This document shows, piece by piece, positions 16,157-24,305 of a stretch of DNA of 64,000 nucleotides. The DNA comes from Bacillota bacterium (lineage in GTDB: Bacteria; Bacillota; Clostridia; Oscillospirales; Ruminococcaceae). The notes beneath the pieces were generated by a model. That model had not been told where the DNA came from, made no database searches, and saw only the letters and a list, made by a program, of their open reading frames with translations. The stretch is from the NCBI GenBank assembly GCA_023418925.1, contig JAEZYS010000017.1:1-64000 (forward strand). Direction: 5' to 3'. The position numbers and the translations under genes were made by a program. Every line of letters begins with the position of its first letter. Position 1 is the first letter of the stretch.

Positions 16157-17488
16157 TTGAAAATTATTATTATCGGCGGAGTTGCTGCCGGAATGTCGGC
16201 AGCTTCAAAGGTTGCCAGATCAGACAGCAGTGCCGAGGTTGTTGTATATGAAAAGGGTGGATTCCTTTCATACGGTGCATGCGGACTTCCTTATTATGTA
16301 GGAGATTTCAACAATGATTACCGAAGAATGATTGCCCGTACACAGGAGCAGTTTGCTCAGGCAGGTATAAAAACTCACCTGTTCCATGAGGTGCTGAAGG
16401 TTGATGTTGAAAAAAAGCAAGTTATAGTAAAGGATATCAAGAACGGAAATATGTTTGCGGACAGCTATGACAAACTTATGATAGCAACAGGTGCTTCTTC
16501 GATAATTCCACCGTTTCCTGGGGCAGAGCTGATGGGAGTTCATGTTCTCAAAACCCTTGAGGATGGAATTTTCCTTAAAGAATATGCTGCTGTACCAGAT
16601 ATAAAAAATGTTGCGATTGTCGGCGGAGGATATATTGGAATTGAATGCGCAGAGGCATTTCTCAATCTGAAAAAGAATGTCCGTATTATTGAAGCAGCAG
16701 ACAGAATTCTTACTCCTTTTGATAAAGAAATGTCTGATATGGCTGAAAAAGAGCTTCAAAATAATGGCGTAAAGCTGCATTTGGACGAAAAAGTTAAGGG
16801 CTTTAAGGGCTCTTCAAAAGTTGAACAGATTGAAACCGACAAGGGTATATACGATGCCGACCTTGTAATAATTGCAGTCGGTGTACGTCCGAATACAGCA
16901 TTTTTAAAGGGTACGGGAATCCGTACCGCAAAAAACGGTGCAGTTATTGTTGACAGGGAAATGAAAACCTCTGTTGACGATATTTATTCGGCAGGTGACT
17001 GTGCGCTTGTTTACAATAAAATCATGCAGGAGGATTGTTTCCTTGCTCTTGGTACTGTTGCAAACAAATGCGGACGTATAGCAGGCGGAAACATTCTTGG
17101 TGACCATCAGAAATTTATCGGTGCTTTAGGCTCGGCCGCAATAAAGGTATGCGACATTGAAATGGGGCGCACAGGCATGGGAGAAGCTGATGCAAAGCGT
17201 CTTAGAAAGAAGTATAAAACTGTCGTTGTACAGGCTAATGACCACCCTGCATATTATCCTAACCCTACCCCTGTAACAATAAAGCTTATATATGAAGAGG
17301 GAACAAGAAAGCTGCTTGGTGCACAGACATGCGGTCAGAAAGGTGCTGTAATGAGAGTTGACGTTTTTGCAGTTGCAATTCATGCAGGAATGACAACAGA
17401 CGAGCTTGGCATGACTGACCTTGTATATGCACCACCTTTTGCCGGAGTATGGGATGCAATTCACATTGCCTCAAACCTTGCAAAATAG
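16157..17488 (+). CDS. CoA-disulfide reductase / NADH oxidase-like flavoprotein
   Basis: 443 residues of the pyridine nucleotide-disulfide oxidoreductase family. It has the FAD motif IIIIGGVAAGMSAAS, single redox Cys42 in SYGACGLPYY, NAD(P)H motif AIVGGGYIGIECAE, and FAD-binding GDCAL. The single Cys fits CoA-disulfide reductase or NADH oxidase. The TTG start follows AAGGGGGTTAGCAGA; MKIIIIGG is a natural start. In the BMC operon it could keep CoA reduced or reoxidise NADH. It starts 13 bp after the preceding gene. Confidence 0.88.
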   Translation: MKIIIIGGVAAGMSAASKVARSDSSAEVVVYEKGGFLSYGACGLPYYVGDFNNDYRRMIARTQEQFAQAGIKTHLFHEVLKVDVEKKQVIVKDIKNGNMFADSYDKLMIATGASSIIPPFPGAELMGVHVLKTLEDGIFLKEYAAVPDIKNVAIVGGGYIGIECAEAFLNLKKNVRIIEAADRILTPFDKEMSDMAEKELQNNGVKLHLDEKVKGFKGSSKVEQIETDKGIYDADLVIIAVGVRPNTAFLKGTGIRTAKNGAVIVDREMKTSVDDIYSAGDCALVYNKIMQEDCFLALGTVANKCGRIAGGNILGDHQKFIGALGSAAIKVCDIEMGRTGMGEADAKRLRKKYKTVVVQANDHPAYYPNPTPVTIKLIYEEGTRKLLGAQTCGQKGAVMRVDVFAVAIHAGMTTDELGMTDLVYAPPFAGVWDAIHIASNLAK

Positions 17489-17510
17489 AACACAATAGGA
17501 GTGAAATAAA

Positions 17511-18323
17511 ATGAACAAGCTTATGCCGCTCACTCAGGCGGTTGAAATGATAAAAGACGGCGATACTGTCGGAATAGGCGGAAATGTCCTGCACCGTGCA
17601 CCTATGGCACTTATCAGGGAAATTGCACGTCAGGGCAGAAAAAATCTCCGTATTGTAAAGACAGCCGGCGCAATGGATGTTGACCTGTTGTGTCTTGCAG
17701 AATGTGTTTACAGTGTTGATGCAGGATTTATCAGCTATGAAACAGAATATTCACTTGCTAGCCATTACCGCAAGGCTGTTCAGAATGGTATTGTTAAAGG
17801 CAACGAACATGCCTGCTACACTGTAATATCGGCTTTGCGTGCGGCTAGTGCAGGGATACCATTTATGCCTGTTAAGGGATTGCAGATAAGCGATTTGATT
17901 GCTGCAAATGATTATTTTACAAAGATAAAAGATCCATTTTCGGGGGAAGATGTTACGGTAGTTAAAGCTATCCGTCCCGATTTTGCAATTATACATGTGC
18001 AGGAGGCAGACATAAACGGCAATGCCCGTATTACTGGTCCTAAATATGACGATATTCTTCTGTCAAGAGCCGCTGATAAAGTAATTATATCTGCTGAAAC
18101 CATTGTTCCTGAAACTAAATTTGCGTTTTCATCTGATAAAGCAGATATTCCGCATTTCATGACAGCAGCAGTGGTACATGCTCCTAAGGGTGCAGCTCCA
18201 TGCTCATGTCCAGGAAAATATGACATAGACAGAAGCAGTCTTGATGAGTTCAAAGCAATTAAGGATAATGACGGGCTTGCCTCTTATCTTGGCAGGTATG
18301 TGTCTGCCGATTACAGAAGATAA
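17511..18323 (+). CDS. CoA-transferase-like protein, subunit A (GctA/IpdA-like)
   Basis: 270 residues of the class I CoA-transferase alpha family: LTQAVEMIKDGDTVGIGGN at the start, HRAPMALIREIARQGRKNL, ISYETEYSLASHYRKA and PDFAIIHVQEADINGNARI. Pairs with the B subunit at 18453. AATAGGAGTGAAATAAA precedes the ATG. Because the partner lacks the usual catalytic glutamate, the pair may be an IpdAB-like hydrolase and not a transferase. Its place in a BMC operon suggests action on an acyl-CoA made by the aldehyde dehydrogenase. Confidence 0.82.
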   Translation: MNKLMPLTQAVEMIKDGDTVGIGGNVLHRAPMALIREIARQGRKNLRIVKTAGAMDVDLLCLAECVYSVDAGFISYETEYSLASHYRKAVQNGIVKGNEHACYTVISALRAASAGIPFMPVKGLQISDLIAANDYFTKIKDPFSGEDVTVVKAIRPDFAIIHVQEADINGNARITGPKYDDILLSRAADKVIISAETIVPETKFAFSSDKADIPHFMTAAVVHAPKGAAPCSCPGKYDIDRSSLDEFKAIKDNDGLASYLGRYVSADYRR

Positions 18324-18326
18324 GAA

Positions 18327-18452
18327 GGAAAGATTTAAAGATAAATCTTTCAATCTATAAGTTTTGTTCCTTCGGCTGTCGCCAGATTTGCTTAATTGAA
18401 TCTATTCAATTTGCAGACACACAAAACTTAGAAAGGAATGGTCATAAATAAA
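18327..18452 (+). repeat. Leader cassette copy C (between CoA-transferase-like subunits)
   Basis: Hairpin AAGATTTA/TAAATCTT (about 18330-18350), ATAAGTTTTGTT, variable middle, CACACAAAACTTAGAAAGGA, then ATGGTCATAAATAAA before ATG 18453. The AGGAGG hairpin of copies A, B and D is replaced by AGAAAGGA, as in copy E. The Trp-Ser-stop codons (TGGTCATAA, 18439-18447) are kept. It interrupts two subunit genes that would normally be tightly coupled. Confidence 0.75.
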
Positions 18453-19196
18453 ATGTATAACAATACAGAAGTATCCGCTCAGGATTACCGTGTATGCGAT
18501 ATAATGGTATGTGCAATGGCAAGGCTTATTAAAAATGGAAATACTGTTTTTCACGGAGTTTCTTCACATATGCCTATGGCAGCAGTCATGCTTGCAAAGG
18601 CTCTACATGCCCCTGATGCTGTATATTTGAATATTCCGGGCGGAGTAGACCCAAAGCCTGCTGCTTTGCAGAAATACACAAGTGCAGGAAATGAACTGCT
18701 TGAACGTTCCACAGCATATTTTCCGCTTGCCGAGGTTTTCGACTTATCAATGAGAGGAAAACTTGACGTTGCATTTTTAAGCGGGATACAGTTTGATGTG
18801 AATGGTAACGTCAATGCCTCTGTAATAGGGGATTATCACAAGCCAAAAGTTCGTATGCCTGGGGGAGCAGGAAGTGCTGTTCTTATTCCAACAGCAAAGC
18901 GTGCAATAATATGGCGGACAAAGCACGATAAGAGAACTTTTGTTGACAAGGTTGATTTTGTTACAACTAGAGGAAACATAGACAGGATTGTAACTCCTCT
19001 TTGTGTTTTCAAATATGAAAATGGGAAGCTTGTTCTTGATACTGTTCATCCTACATCAAGTATTGACGAAGTTATTGAAAATACATCATTTAAAGTTGAA
19101 TATAGTAAGCTTGAATATACCGCTCCTCCTACTGCGGCTGAAATTGCAATGCTGAAAAGAATTGATCCTAAGGATTACAGAAATATTGAGTTTTAG
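18453..19196 (+). CDS. CoA-transferase-like protein, subunit B (GctB/IpdB-like) lacking catalytic Glu
   Basis: 247 residues from the ATG at 18453 (an in-frame ATG at 18438 directly abuts AAAGGA and is less likely). It shares the glutaconate CoA-transferase B pattern: LIKNGNTVFHGV near the start, HAPDAVYLNIPGG, FDVNGNVNASVIGDYHKPK and THPTSS-like VHPTSSIDEVIENT. Aligned by eye to GctB, the catalytic glutamate of VESG falls at Ile61 in YLNIPGG. The loss is also seen in the IpdAB hydrolases of steroid breakdown. Function in the BMC is therefore open: hydrolase, or inactive scaffold. Confidence 0.82.
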   Translation: MYNNTEVSAQDYRVCDIMVCAMARLIKNGNTVFHGVSSHMPMAAVMLAKALHAPDAVYLNIPGGVDPKPAALQKYTSAGNELLERSTAYFPLAEVFDLSMRGKLDVAFLSGIQFDVNGNVNASVIGDYHKPKVRMPGGAGSAVLIPTAKRAIIWRTKHDKRTFVDKVDFVTTRGNIDRIVTPLCVFKYENGKLVLDTVHPTSSIDEVIENTSFKVEYSKLEYTAPPTAAEIAMLKRIDPKDYRNIEF

Positions 19197-19208
19197 TGAG
19201 GTGTCATC

Positions 19209-20369
19209 ATGGGTGTTCATAGAGTTAATTCCGTAGCAGTAAGTTTTTTCGGCAAAGGCTCAATAAGCTTACTGCCTGATGAACTGAAAAAACGCGGACT
19301 TAAAAGAGCGCTTATTATAACGGATAAATTTTTATTTGATTCCGGAACAGCGTCAAAGGTTGGCGAAGCACTGCTTAAAGCTGGTGCAGAGTATGCTGTA
19401 TTCTACAAGGTTCAGCCTAACCCTACAATTGATATAATTAATGAGAGCATATACGCTGCAAAAGAGCTCCAGGTTGACTTTCTTGTAGCAGTCGGTGGAG
19501 GTTCTGCAATAGATACTGCTAAGGCGGCAGGAATAGTTCTTGCTAACGGCGGAAAAGTTGAGCAGTATGAGGGATTGAACAAGTCGAAAAATCCTGCCCT
19601 TCCTATTATTGCAGTAAACACAACGGCAGGAACAGGCTCAGAGGTAACATCATTCTATGTAGTTACAAACCCTGCAATACATTCCAAAATGGTTATGGTT
19701 GACCCTAACTGCATGGTAAGCATTGCCGTGAACGATTCAGACTTTATGCAGTCAATGCCGAAAGGACTTACAGCCGCAACAGGTATGGATGCTATGACTC
19801 ATGCGATTGAAGCAGTGCTGACTCCATGCTCAACGCCTCTTACAGATAAGGACGCTTTGTGGAGTATCAGAACCATAAAGGATTATCTTCCTCGTGCAGT
19901 ACAGAACGGCAGTGACATTGAAGCAAGGGATATGATGGCATATGCTGAGTATACCGCAGGGATGGCATTTTCAAACGGCGGACTTGGAATGGTTCATGCA
20001 ATGGTTCACTCGCTCGGTGGATTTTATAATCTTCCGCACGGAATATGTAACTCAGTAATTCTTCCGCATGTTATGGAGTACAACGGAAAATCACAGGATG
20101 TACAAAAAAGATTTATCCTAATTGCAAAAGCTCTTGAAATAGCAGGAGCTGAAACAATGTCAAGGACAGACGCTGTTAAGCAAAGTACAGCATATATACG
20201 GAATCTTTGCAGAGAGGTGGGTATTCCGTCAGGCTTTTCACAGTACAAGGTTAAAAAGGAAGACTTTCCTGCTCTTGCAGACCTTGCACTTGCTGATACA
20301 TGTATGCCTGCAAACCCTATAAAACCAACAAAGGAAGATATAATAGCAATATATGAAAAAGCATATTAA
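19209..20369 (+). CDS. Iron-containing alcohol dehydrogenase (FucO/PduQ-like)
   Basis: 386 residues of family III alcohol dehydrogenases. NAD-binding GGGSAIDTAK, the TTAGTGSEVT motif, and iron ligands in GMDAMTHAIEA and MVHAMVHSLGGFYNLPHG are all present. It reduces the pathway aldehyde to an alcohol and regenerates NAD+ for the acylating dehydrogenase. It starts 12 bp after subunit B, with GTGAGGTGTCATC upstream. No clear encapsulation peptide is visible; PduQ-type enzymes can be recruited without one. Confidence 0.92.
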   Translation: MGVHRVNSVAVSFFGKGSISLLPDELKKRGLKRALIITDKFLFDSGTASKVGEALLKAGAEYAVFYKVQPNPTIDIINESIYAAKELQVDFLVAVGGGSAIDTAKAAGIVLANGGKVEQYEGLNKSKNPALPIIAVNTTAGTGSEVTSFYVVTNPAIHSKMVMVDPNCMVSIAVNDSDFMQSMPKGLTAATGMDAMTHAIEAVLTPCSTPLTDKDALWSIRTIKDYLPRAVQNGSDIEARDMMAYAEYTAGMAFSNGGLGMVHAMVHSLGGFYNLPHGICNSVILPHVMEYNGKSQDVQKRFILIAKALEIAGAETMSRTDAVKQSTAYIRNLCREVGIPSGFSQYKVKKEDFPALADLALADTCMPANPIKPTKEDIIAIYEKAY

Positions 20370-20402
20370 TAGCAGTTATACTATATTTTAGGAGGTAAGA
20401 AA

Positions 20403-21410
20403 ATGAAAAAAATCATCAATAAGCCTGAAAATTACGTTAAGGAAATGCTCGAAGGACTTTACATTGCACACAGTGACCTTATCACATATACAGCAGATGA
20501 CCTGCATTGTCTTGTTACTGCAAATAAAAAAGAGGGTAAGGTCGGAATTGCTACAGGTGGAGGTTCGGGACATCTTCCTTTGTTCCTCGGCTATGTCGGT
20601 AAGGGTATGCTTGACGGCTGTTCTGTTGGTGATGTTTTTCAGTCTCCTTCAGCTGAACAGATGCTTGCAGTAACTAAAGCAATTGATTCAGGAGCAGGAG
20701 TTCTTTACATTTACGGCAACTATAACGGTGATATTTTTAACTTTGATATGGCAGCTGAAATGGCTGACTTTGAAGAAAACATCAAGGTTATGAGCGTAGT
20801 TGCAGGCGATGATGTTGCTTCAGCAGGTCCGTCAGCACCGGGTGAAAAAAGTACACGCCGCGGAGTTGCAGGTATCTTCTTTGTATACAAATGTGCAGGT
20901 GCTGCAGCTGACAAAATGCTGCCGCTTGAAGAGGTAAAGAGAGTAGCTGAAAAAGCTGCTGCTAATGTAAGAACAATGGGCGTTGCCCTTACTCCATGTA
21001 TAGTTCCCCGTGTAGGAAAACCTGGATTCAGCATTCAGGATGATGAAATGGAAATAGGAATGGGCATTCACGGCGAAGCAGGAATAAGAAGAGGAAAGCT
21101 TGACACTGCTGACAATATTACCGATGAAATGCTTGATAAAATAATTGTGGATCTTCCTTACCAGGCAGGAGATACAGTTGATGTTCTTGTTAATGGTCTT
21201 GGAGCAACTCCTCTTGATGAACAGTACATAGTCACAAGACGTATCAGTCAGTATCTTGCTGAAAAGAATATTACGGTTCATCACTTTTATGTCGGTGAAT
21301 ATGTTACTGCAATTGAAATGGCTGGTATGTCTATTTCAATTTTAAAGCTTGATGATGAACTGAAAGAGCTTATGGAAGCACCGGCGTGTACGCCGTTCTT
21401 CATGCAGTAA
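20403..21410 (+). CDS. dhaK: Dihydroxyacetone kinase, DhaK subunit
   Basis: 335 residues. GGGSGH (52-57, His57), Asp110 in NYNGD and His223 in GIHGEAG match the substrate-binding residues of E. coli DhaK (His56, Asp109, His218). The substrate is bound as a hemiaminal to this last histidine. GGAGGTAAGAAA precedes the ATG. It pairs with DhaL. No DhaM phosphocarrier is nearby, so the phosphoryl donor is unclear. In a pathway already making DHAP its role is puzzling; a different ketose substrate is possible. Confidence 0.92.
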   Translation: MKKIINKPENYVKEMLEGLYIAHSDLITYTADDLHCLVTANKKEGKVGIATGGGSGHLPLFLGYVGKGMLDGCSVGDVFQSPSAEQMLAVTKAIDSGAGVLYIYGNYNGDIFNFDMAAEMADFEENIKVMSVVAGDDVASAGPSAPGEKSTRRGVAGIFFVYKCAGAAADKMLPLEEVKRVAEKAAANVRTMGVALTPCIVPRVGKPGFSIQDDEMEIGMGIHGEAGIRRGKLDTADNITDEMLDKIIVDLPYQAGDTVDVLVNGLGATPLDEQYIVTRRISQYLAEKNITVHHFYVGEYVTAIEMAGMSISILKLDDELKELMEAPACTPFFMQ

Positions 21411-21446
21411 GCTATTTACTGATAAAGCTGAAAGGATTTGTTTCGA

Positions 21447-22070
21447 ATGAATAAAATATTACTTATAAAATATCTGAATAATATTAAGGATATTATGGCT
21501 GAAAACAGAAATTATTTGATTGAGCTTGACAGTGTTGTTGGTGATGGTGATTTAGGACTTACTATGAGTGACGGGTTCGAGGCAGCTTATAACGCTGTCC
21601 AGAATTTCAATGAAAATGACATAGGCAAAATGTTATACACTGCTGGAAAAGCAATGTCTACAGCAGTTCCGTCTACAATGGGTACGCTCATGGCATCAGG
21701 GCTTATGAATGTAGGAAAGGTTTTCAAAGGGGCTTGTGAAATTGATAATAATGACATTGTCAAGTTTTTTGAGGCATATATGAATGGCGTTTCTGAAAGA
21801 GGAAAAGCTAAAGTAGGTGAAAAAACGTTTCTGGATGGAATCTATCCTGCTGTTGAATCGCTGAAGAAATCAACTGCAAATGGTGATACCCTTGAACAGT
21901 CAGCACAAAAAGCTGCTGCTGCTGCTGAAAAAGGTTTTAAAAATACAGTAACTATGCTTGCTGTTCATGGCAGGGCTGCAACAAGGGGAGAAGCGTCAAG
22001 AATATTACAGGATCCCGGTGCTGCTGTTGCAATGCTTATGATGAAAGCGTTTTATCTTACAGTAAAATAA
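21447..22070 (+). CDS. dhaL: Dihydroxyacetone kinase, DhaL subunit
   Basis: 207 residues. The nucleotide/Mg-binding segment LDSVVGDGDLGLTMSDGF (Asp28, Asp33, Asp35) and later STMGTLMASGLM match the DhaL ADP-binding barrel. The ATG at 21447 follows GAAAGGATTTGTTTCGA; an in-frame TTG at 21438 is inside that stretch. It ends the BMC operon, 32 bp before a strong terminator. Confidence 0.92.
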   Translation: MNKILLIKYLNNIKDIMAENRNYLIELDSVVGDGDLGLTMSDGFEAAYNAVQNFNENDIGKMLYTAGKAMSTAVPSTMGTLMASGLMNVGKVFKGACEIDNNDIVKFFEAYMNGVSERGKAKVGEKTFLDGIYPAVESLKKSTANGDTLEQSAQKAAAAAEKGFKNTVTMLAVHGRAATRGEASRILQDPGAAVAMLMMKAFYLTVK

Positions 22071-22101
22071 ATTAAGGCATATTATAACACTGAGATACAT
22101 A

Positions 22102-22134
22102 ATCCCGTACACTTACCCGTGTACGGGATTTTTA
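22102..22134 (+). terminator. Intrinsic terminator of the BMC operon
   Basis: ATCCCGTACAC (22102-22112) pairs with GTGTACGGGAT (22119-22129) and is followed by TTTTA. Clean 11-bp stem, 32 bp after dhaL. Confidence 0.92.
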
Positions 22135-22163
22135 TGTCAAAAATATAAGGGTCAAACCAATGT

Positions 22164-22337
22164 TCAGAAACAAGTAAGCTGTGCAGATAATTTATATACA
22201 TCCATATCATTTTCAGGAGAGTACGGGACAGTGCTGTCACGCTTTCGTTGAATTATATTTCCGACCCTTGCAAGCTGCCAAACATCATTAATTGCATTGA
22301 TATAATCATCACGATGACTTGCAAAAGATTTTATCAA
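22164..22337 (-). pseudogene. C-terminal fragment of an unrecognised protein
   Basis: 57 codons on the minus strand with strongly protein-like sequence (for example SHRDDYINAINDVWQLARVG, then a tail ending in DMDVYKLSAQLTCF) and a TGA at 22164-22166. Only a weak TTG (22337) with GAGG four bases upstream could start it, just after the stop of the UPF0126 gene. It is more likely the tail of a lost gene than a real short protein. Confidence 0.4.
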
Positions 22338-22344
22338 GAATCCT

Positions 22345-22947
22345 CTATTTACGTACAGGCAAATTTATTTTAAATACGATTGCTAAAATTCTTATGACAA
22401 AAACCACTGCGAAGCAGATATAAAGAGATATGATATTCGGAAGATATCTGTAGAAAAAATAAAAGCAAAGGGCACCTATTATGGATGCTATAGCATAGAT
22501 GTCTTTTTTAAAAACGAATGGGACATCCTTCACAAAGACATCTCGTAGTATGCCTCCTCCAATTCCTGTTATCAAACCCATGGTAATTACAAAAAACGCA
22601 TTACTTGCACCATGTATAATTGCAGTTCTGCAGCCAATTGCCGTGAAAACTCCAAGCCCCAATGCATCCGATACCATGATTGTTTTTTCAAGTTTATTTA
22701 TTCCTTCATAAAGAATAAATACTACAAGTGCTGTAATAATGCTTATGACGCAAAATGTAGGATCAACAAAAGCTGTTGGAGGAATACTTCCTATAATAAT
22801 ATCCCTGAATATTCCGCCGCCTACGGCTGTTGTAATTGATAAAAAAATAATTCCAAATATGTCAAGTCTATTTTTAACCCCAGTTAAGGCACCGGAAATA
22901 GCAAAGGCAATGGTCCCTATTATTTCAAAGGAATTTAGTAAAAACAT
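22345..22947 (-). CDS. UPF0126/TRIC-family membrane protein
   Basis: 200 residues, seven predicted helices in two similar halves. Each half bears the family signature: TAVGGGIFRDI near residue 45 and TGIGGGILRDV near residue 130. Family members form trimeric cation or glycine channels in the membrane. Monocistronic on the minus strand, with no functional link to the neighbouring BMC locus evident. Confidence 0.9.
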   Translation of the reverse strand: MFLLNSFEIIGTIAFAISGALTGVKNRLDIFGIIFLSITTAVGGGIFRDIIIGSIPPTAFVDPTFCVISIITALVVFILYEGINKLEKTIMVSDALGLGVFTAIGCRTAIIHGASNAFFVITMGLITGIGGGILRDVFVKDVPFVFKKDIYAIASIIGALCFYFFYRYLPNIISLYICFAVVFVIRILAIVFKINLPVRK

Positions 22948-23017
22948 TTTCCACTCAGCTTTATCGTTTTATTTTTATTAAAGATTTGAATTATATAAAC
23001 CACTTATGTTGCTTATC

Positions 23018-24183
23018 CTAATTATTTAAAAAATCAAGAGCAAATTGCACATGCAATGCCGTACCATATTTCATATAGTCTTCATCAATCTTAAATTTCT
23101 CGTGATGCGGAGGATATATGCAGCCCTTTTTCTCATTTTTATATCCCATAATTGCATAAACTCCTTTAGCTTTTTGGAAATAGTAAGACATATCTTCCGA
23201 TGCCATTTGTTTAGTTACAGGCAAATTATGTCCTTCTCCAAAAACTTTTGTTGCAGACTTATCTGCTAGTTCTGCTAATTCAGGATTATTATAAAGGCTA
23301 AGTGTACTTTTCTTGATGGTTACTTCAACTTTAAGTTCATAAGCATCTGCTATGGCTTTTGCATGTCTTTTTATTGCTTCATGCACAGTTTCCCTGACAT
23401 CAATGTCAAAGTATCTCATTGAAATTTCAATTTCCGCATATTTAGAAATTATATTTGCCTTCGTACCTGCAGTAAACTTCCCAACAGAAAGCACTACTGG
23501 TTCCTGAGGGTTAACATTCTTGGTTATAATCCCTTGAATATCTGTAACAAAAGTACATGCAGGATGAATAGTATCCTTTGCAAGATATGGAGCTGAACCG
23601 TGTCCTGATACTCCCTCAAACTTAACATAAATAGTATCACAACCTGAAAACCTGTATCCCGGAGCAATATTTACATTTCCTGTTTCAAGGACTGCTAGTC
23701 CATGCATTCCAAAACATGCATCAACGCCATCCATTCCACCTGCTTCTAATATTTTTTTTGCACCTGAGAATGTTTCCTCCGCTTCCTGAAAGAAGAGTCT
23801 GATCTCACCAGCTATGTTATCTTTCATTTCTGACAGGATTCTAGCAGCCCCAAGAAGCATGGCAGCGTGGGCATCATGACCGCAGGCATGCATAACTCCA
23901 GGATTCTTGGATTTAAAGTCAACCTCTGTTTCCTCGTTTATCGGAAGAGCATCTATATCTCCTCTTAAAGCTATAGTTTTTCCGCTTTTTTTCCTTTTAT
24001 TGAAGCTATTAAAGAAGCGGTGCCTACTTTCTTATATGATATTCCCAGTTTGTCCAATTCTTTTATAATTTTTTCTTGAGTTTTAAATTCATGTTCACTA
24101 AGCTCAGGATCTTCATGTAAGCTTCTCCTGAAACTTATTATATAATCCTCGATTGACTTAGCTTTATCTAGTATTTCTGACAT
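23018..24183 (-). pseudogene. M20-family amidohydrolase (HipO/AbgB-like), frameshifted
   Basis: The N-terminal part (from ATG 24183, with AGAGAGG upstream) encodes the M20 start IISFRRSLHEDPELSEHEF and reads into a stop near 23970. The rest continues in another frame with metal-binding MHACGHDAHAAMLLGAARI, a Glu-Glu pair (QEAEETFSGA) and a C-terminal SEDMSYYF. Adding one A to the A-run near 23987-23993 restores a continuous reading through KTIALRGDIDALPINEE. The protein would hydrolyse N-acyl amino acids or similar amides. The single-base change in a homopolymer could be a sequencing error or a recent inactivation. Confidence 0.85.
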
Positions 24184-24305
24184 TAAAACTACCTCTCTTT
24201 CTAAGATGCAATTTTGCATTATCTGAACAGTATTTTGCCTATTCCCATACACATCAAATGCAATACTTAATCAAATATTATTTTTAAGTGACATACGTGC
24301 AGATC

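Noticed and set aside
10119..22070. Locus as a standard fucose/rhamnose or propanediol/ethanolamine microcompartment
   Set aside because: No fuculokinase, rhamnulokinase, isomerases, diol dehydratase or ammonia-lyase genes are present, while mtnK and mtnA adjoin it. Fucose/rhamnose use remains a fallback if other genes exist elsewhere.
23018..24183. Programmed frameshifting in the M20 gene
   Set aside because: There is an A-run, but no stimulatory hairpin or Shine-Dalgarno-like element was evident, and M20 enzymes are not known to use frameshifting.
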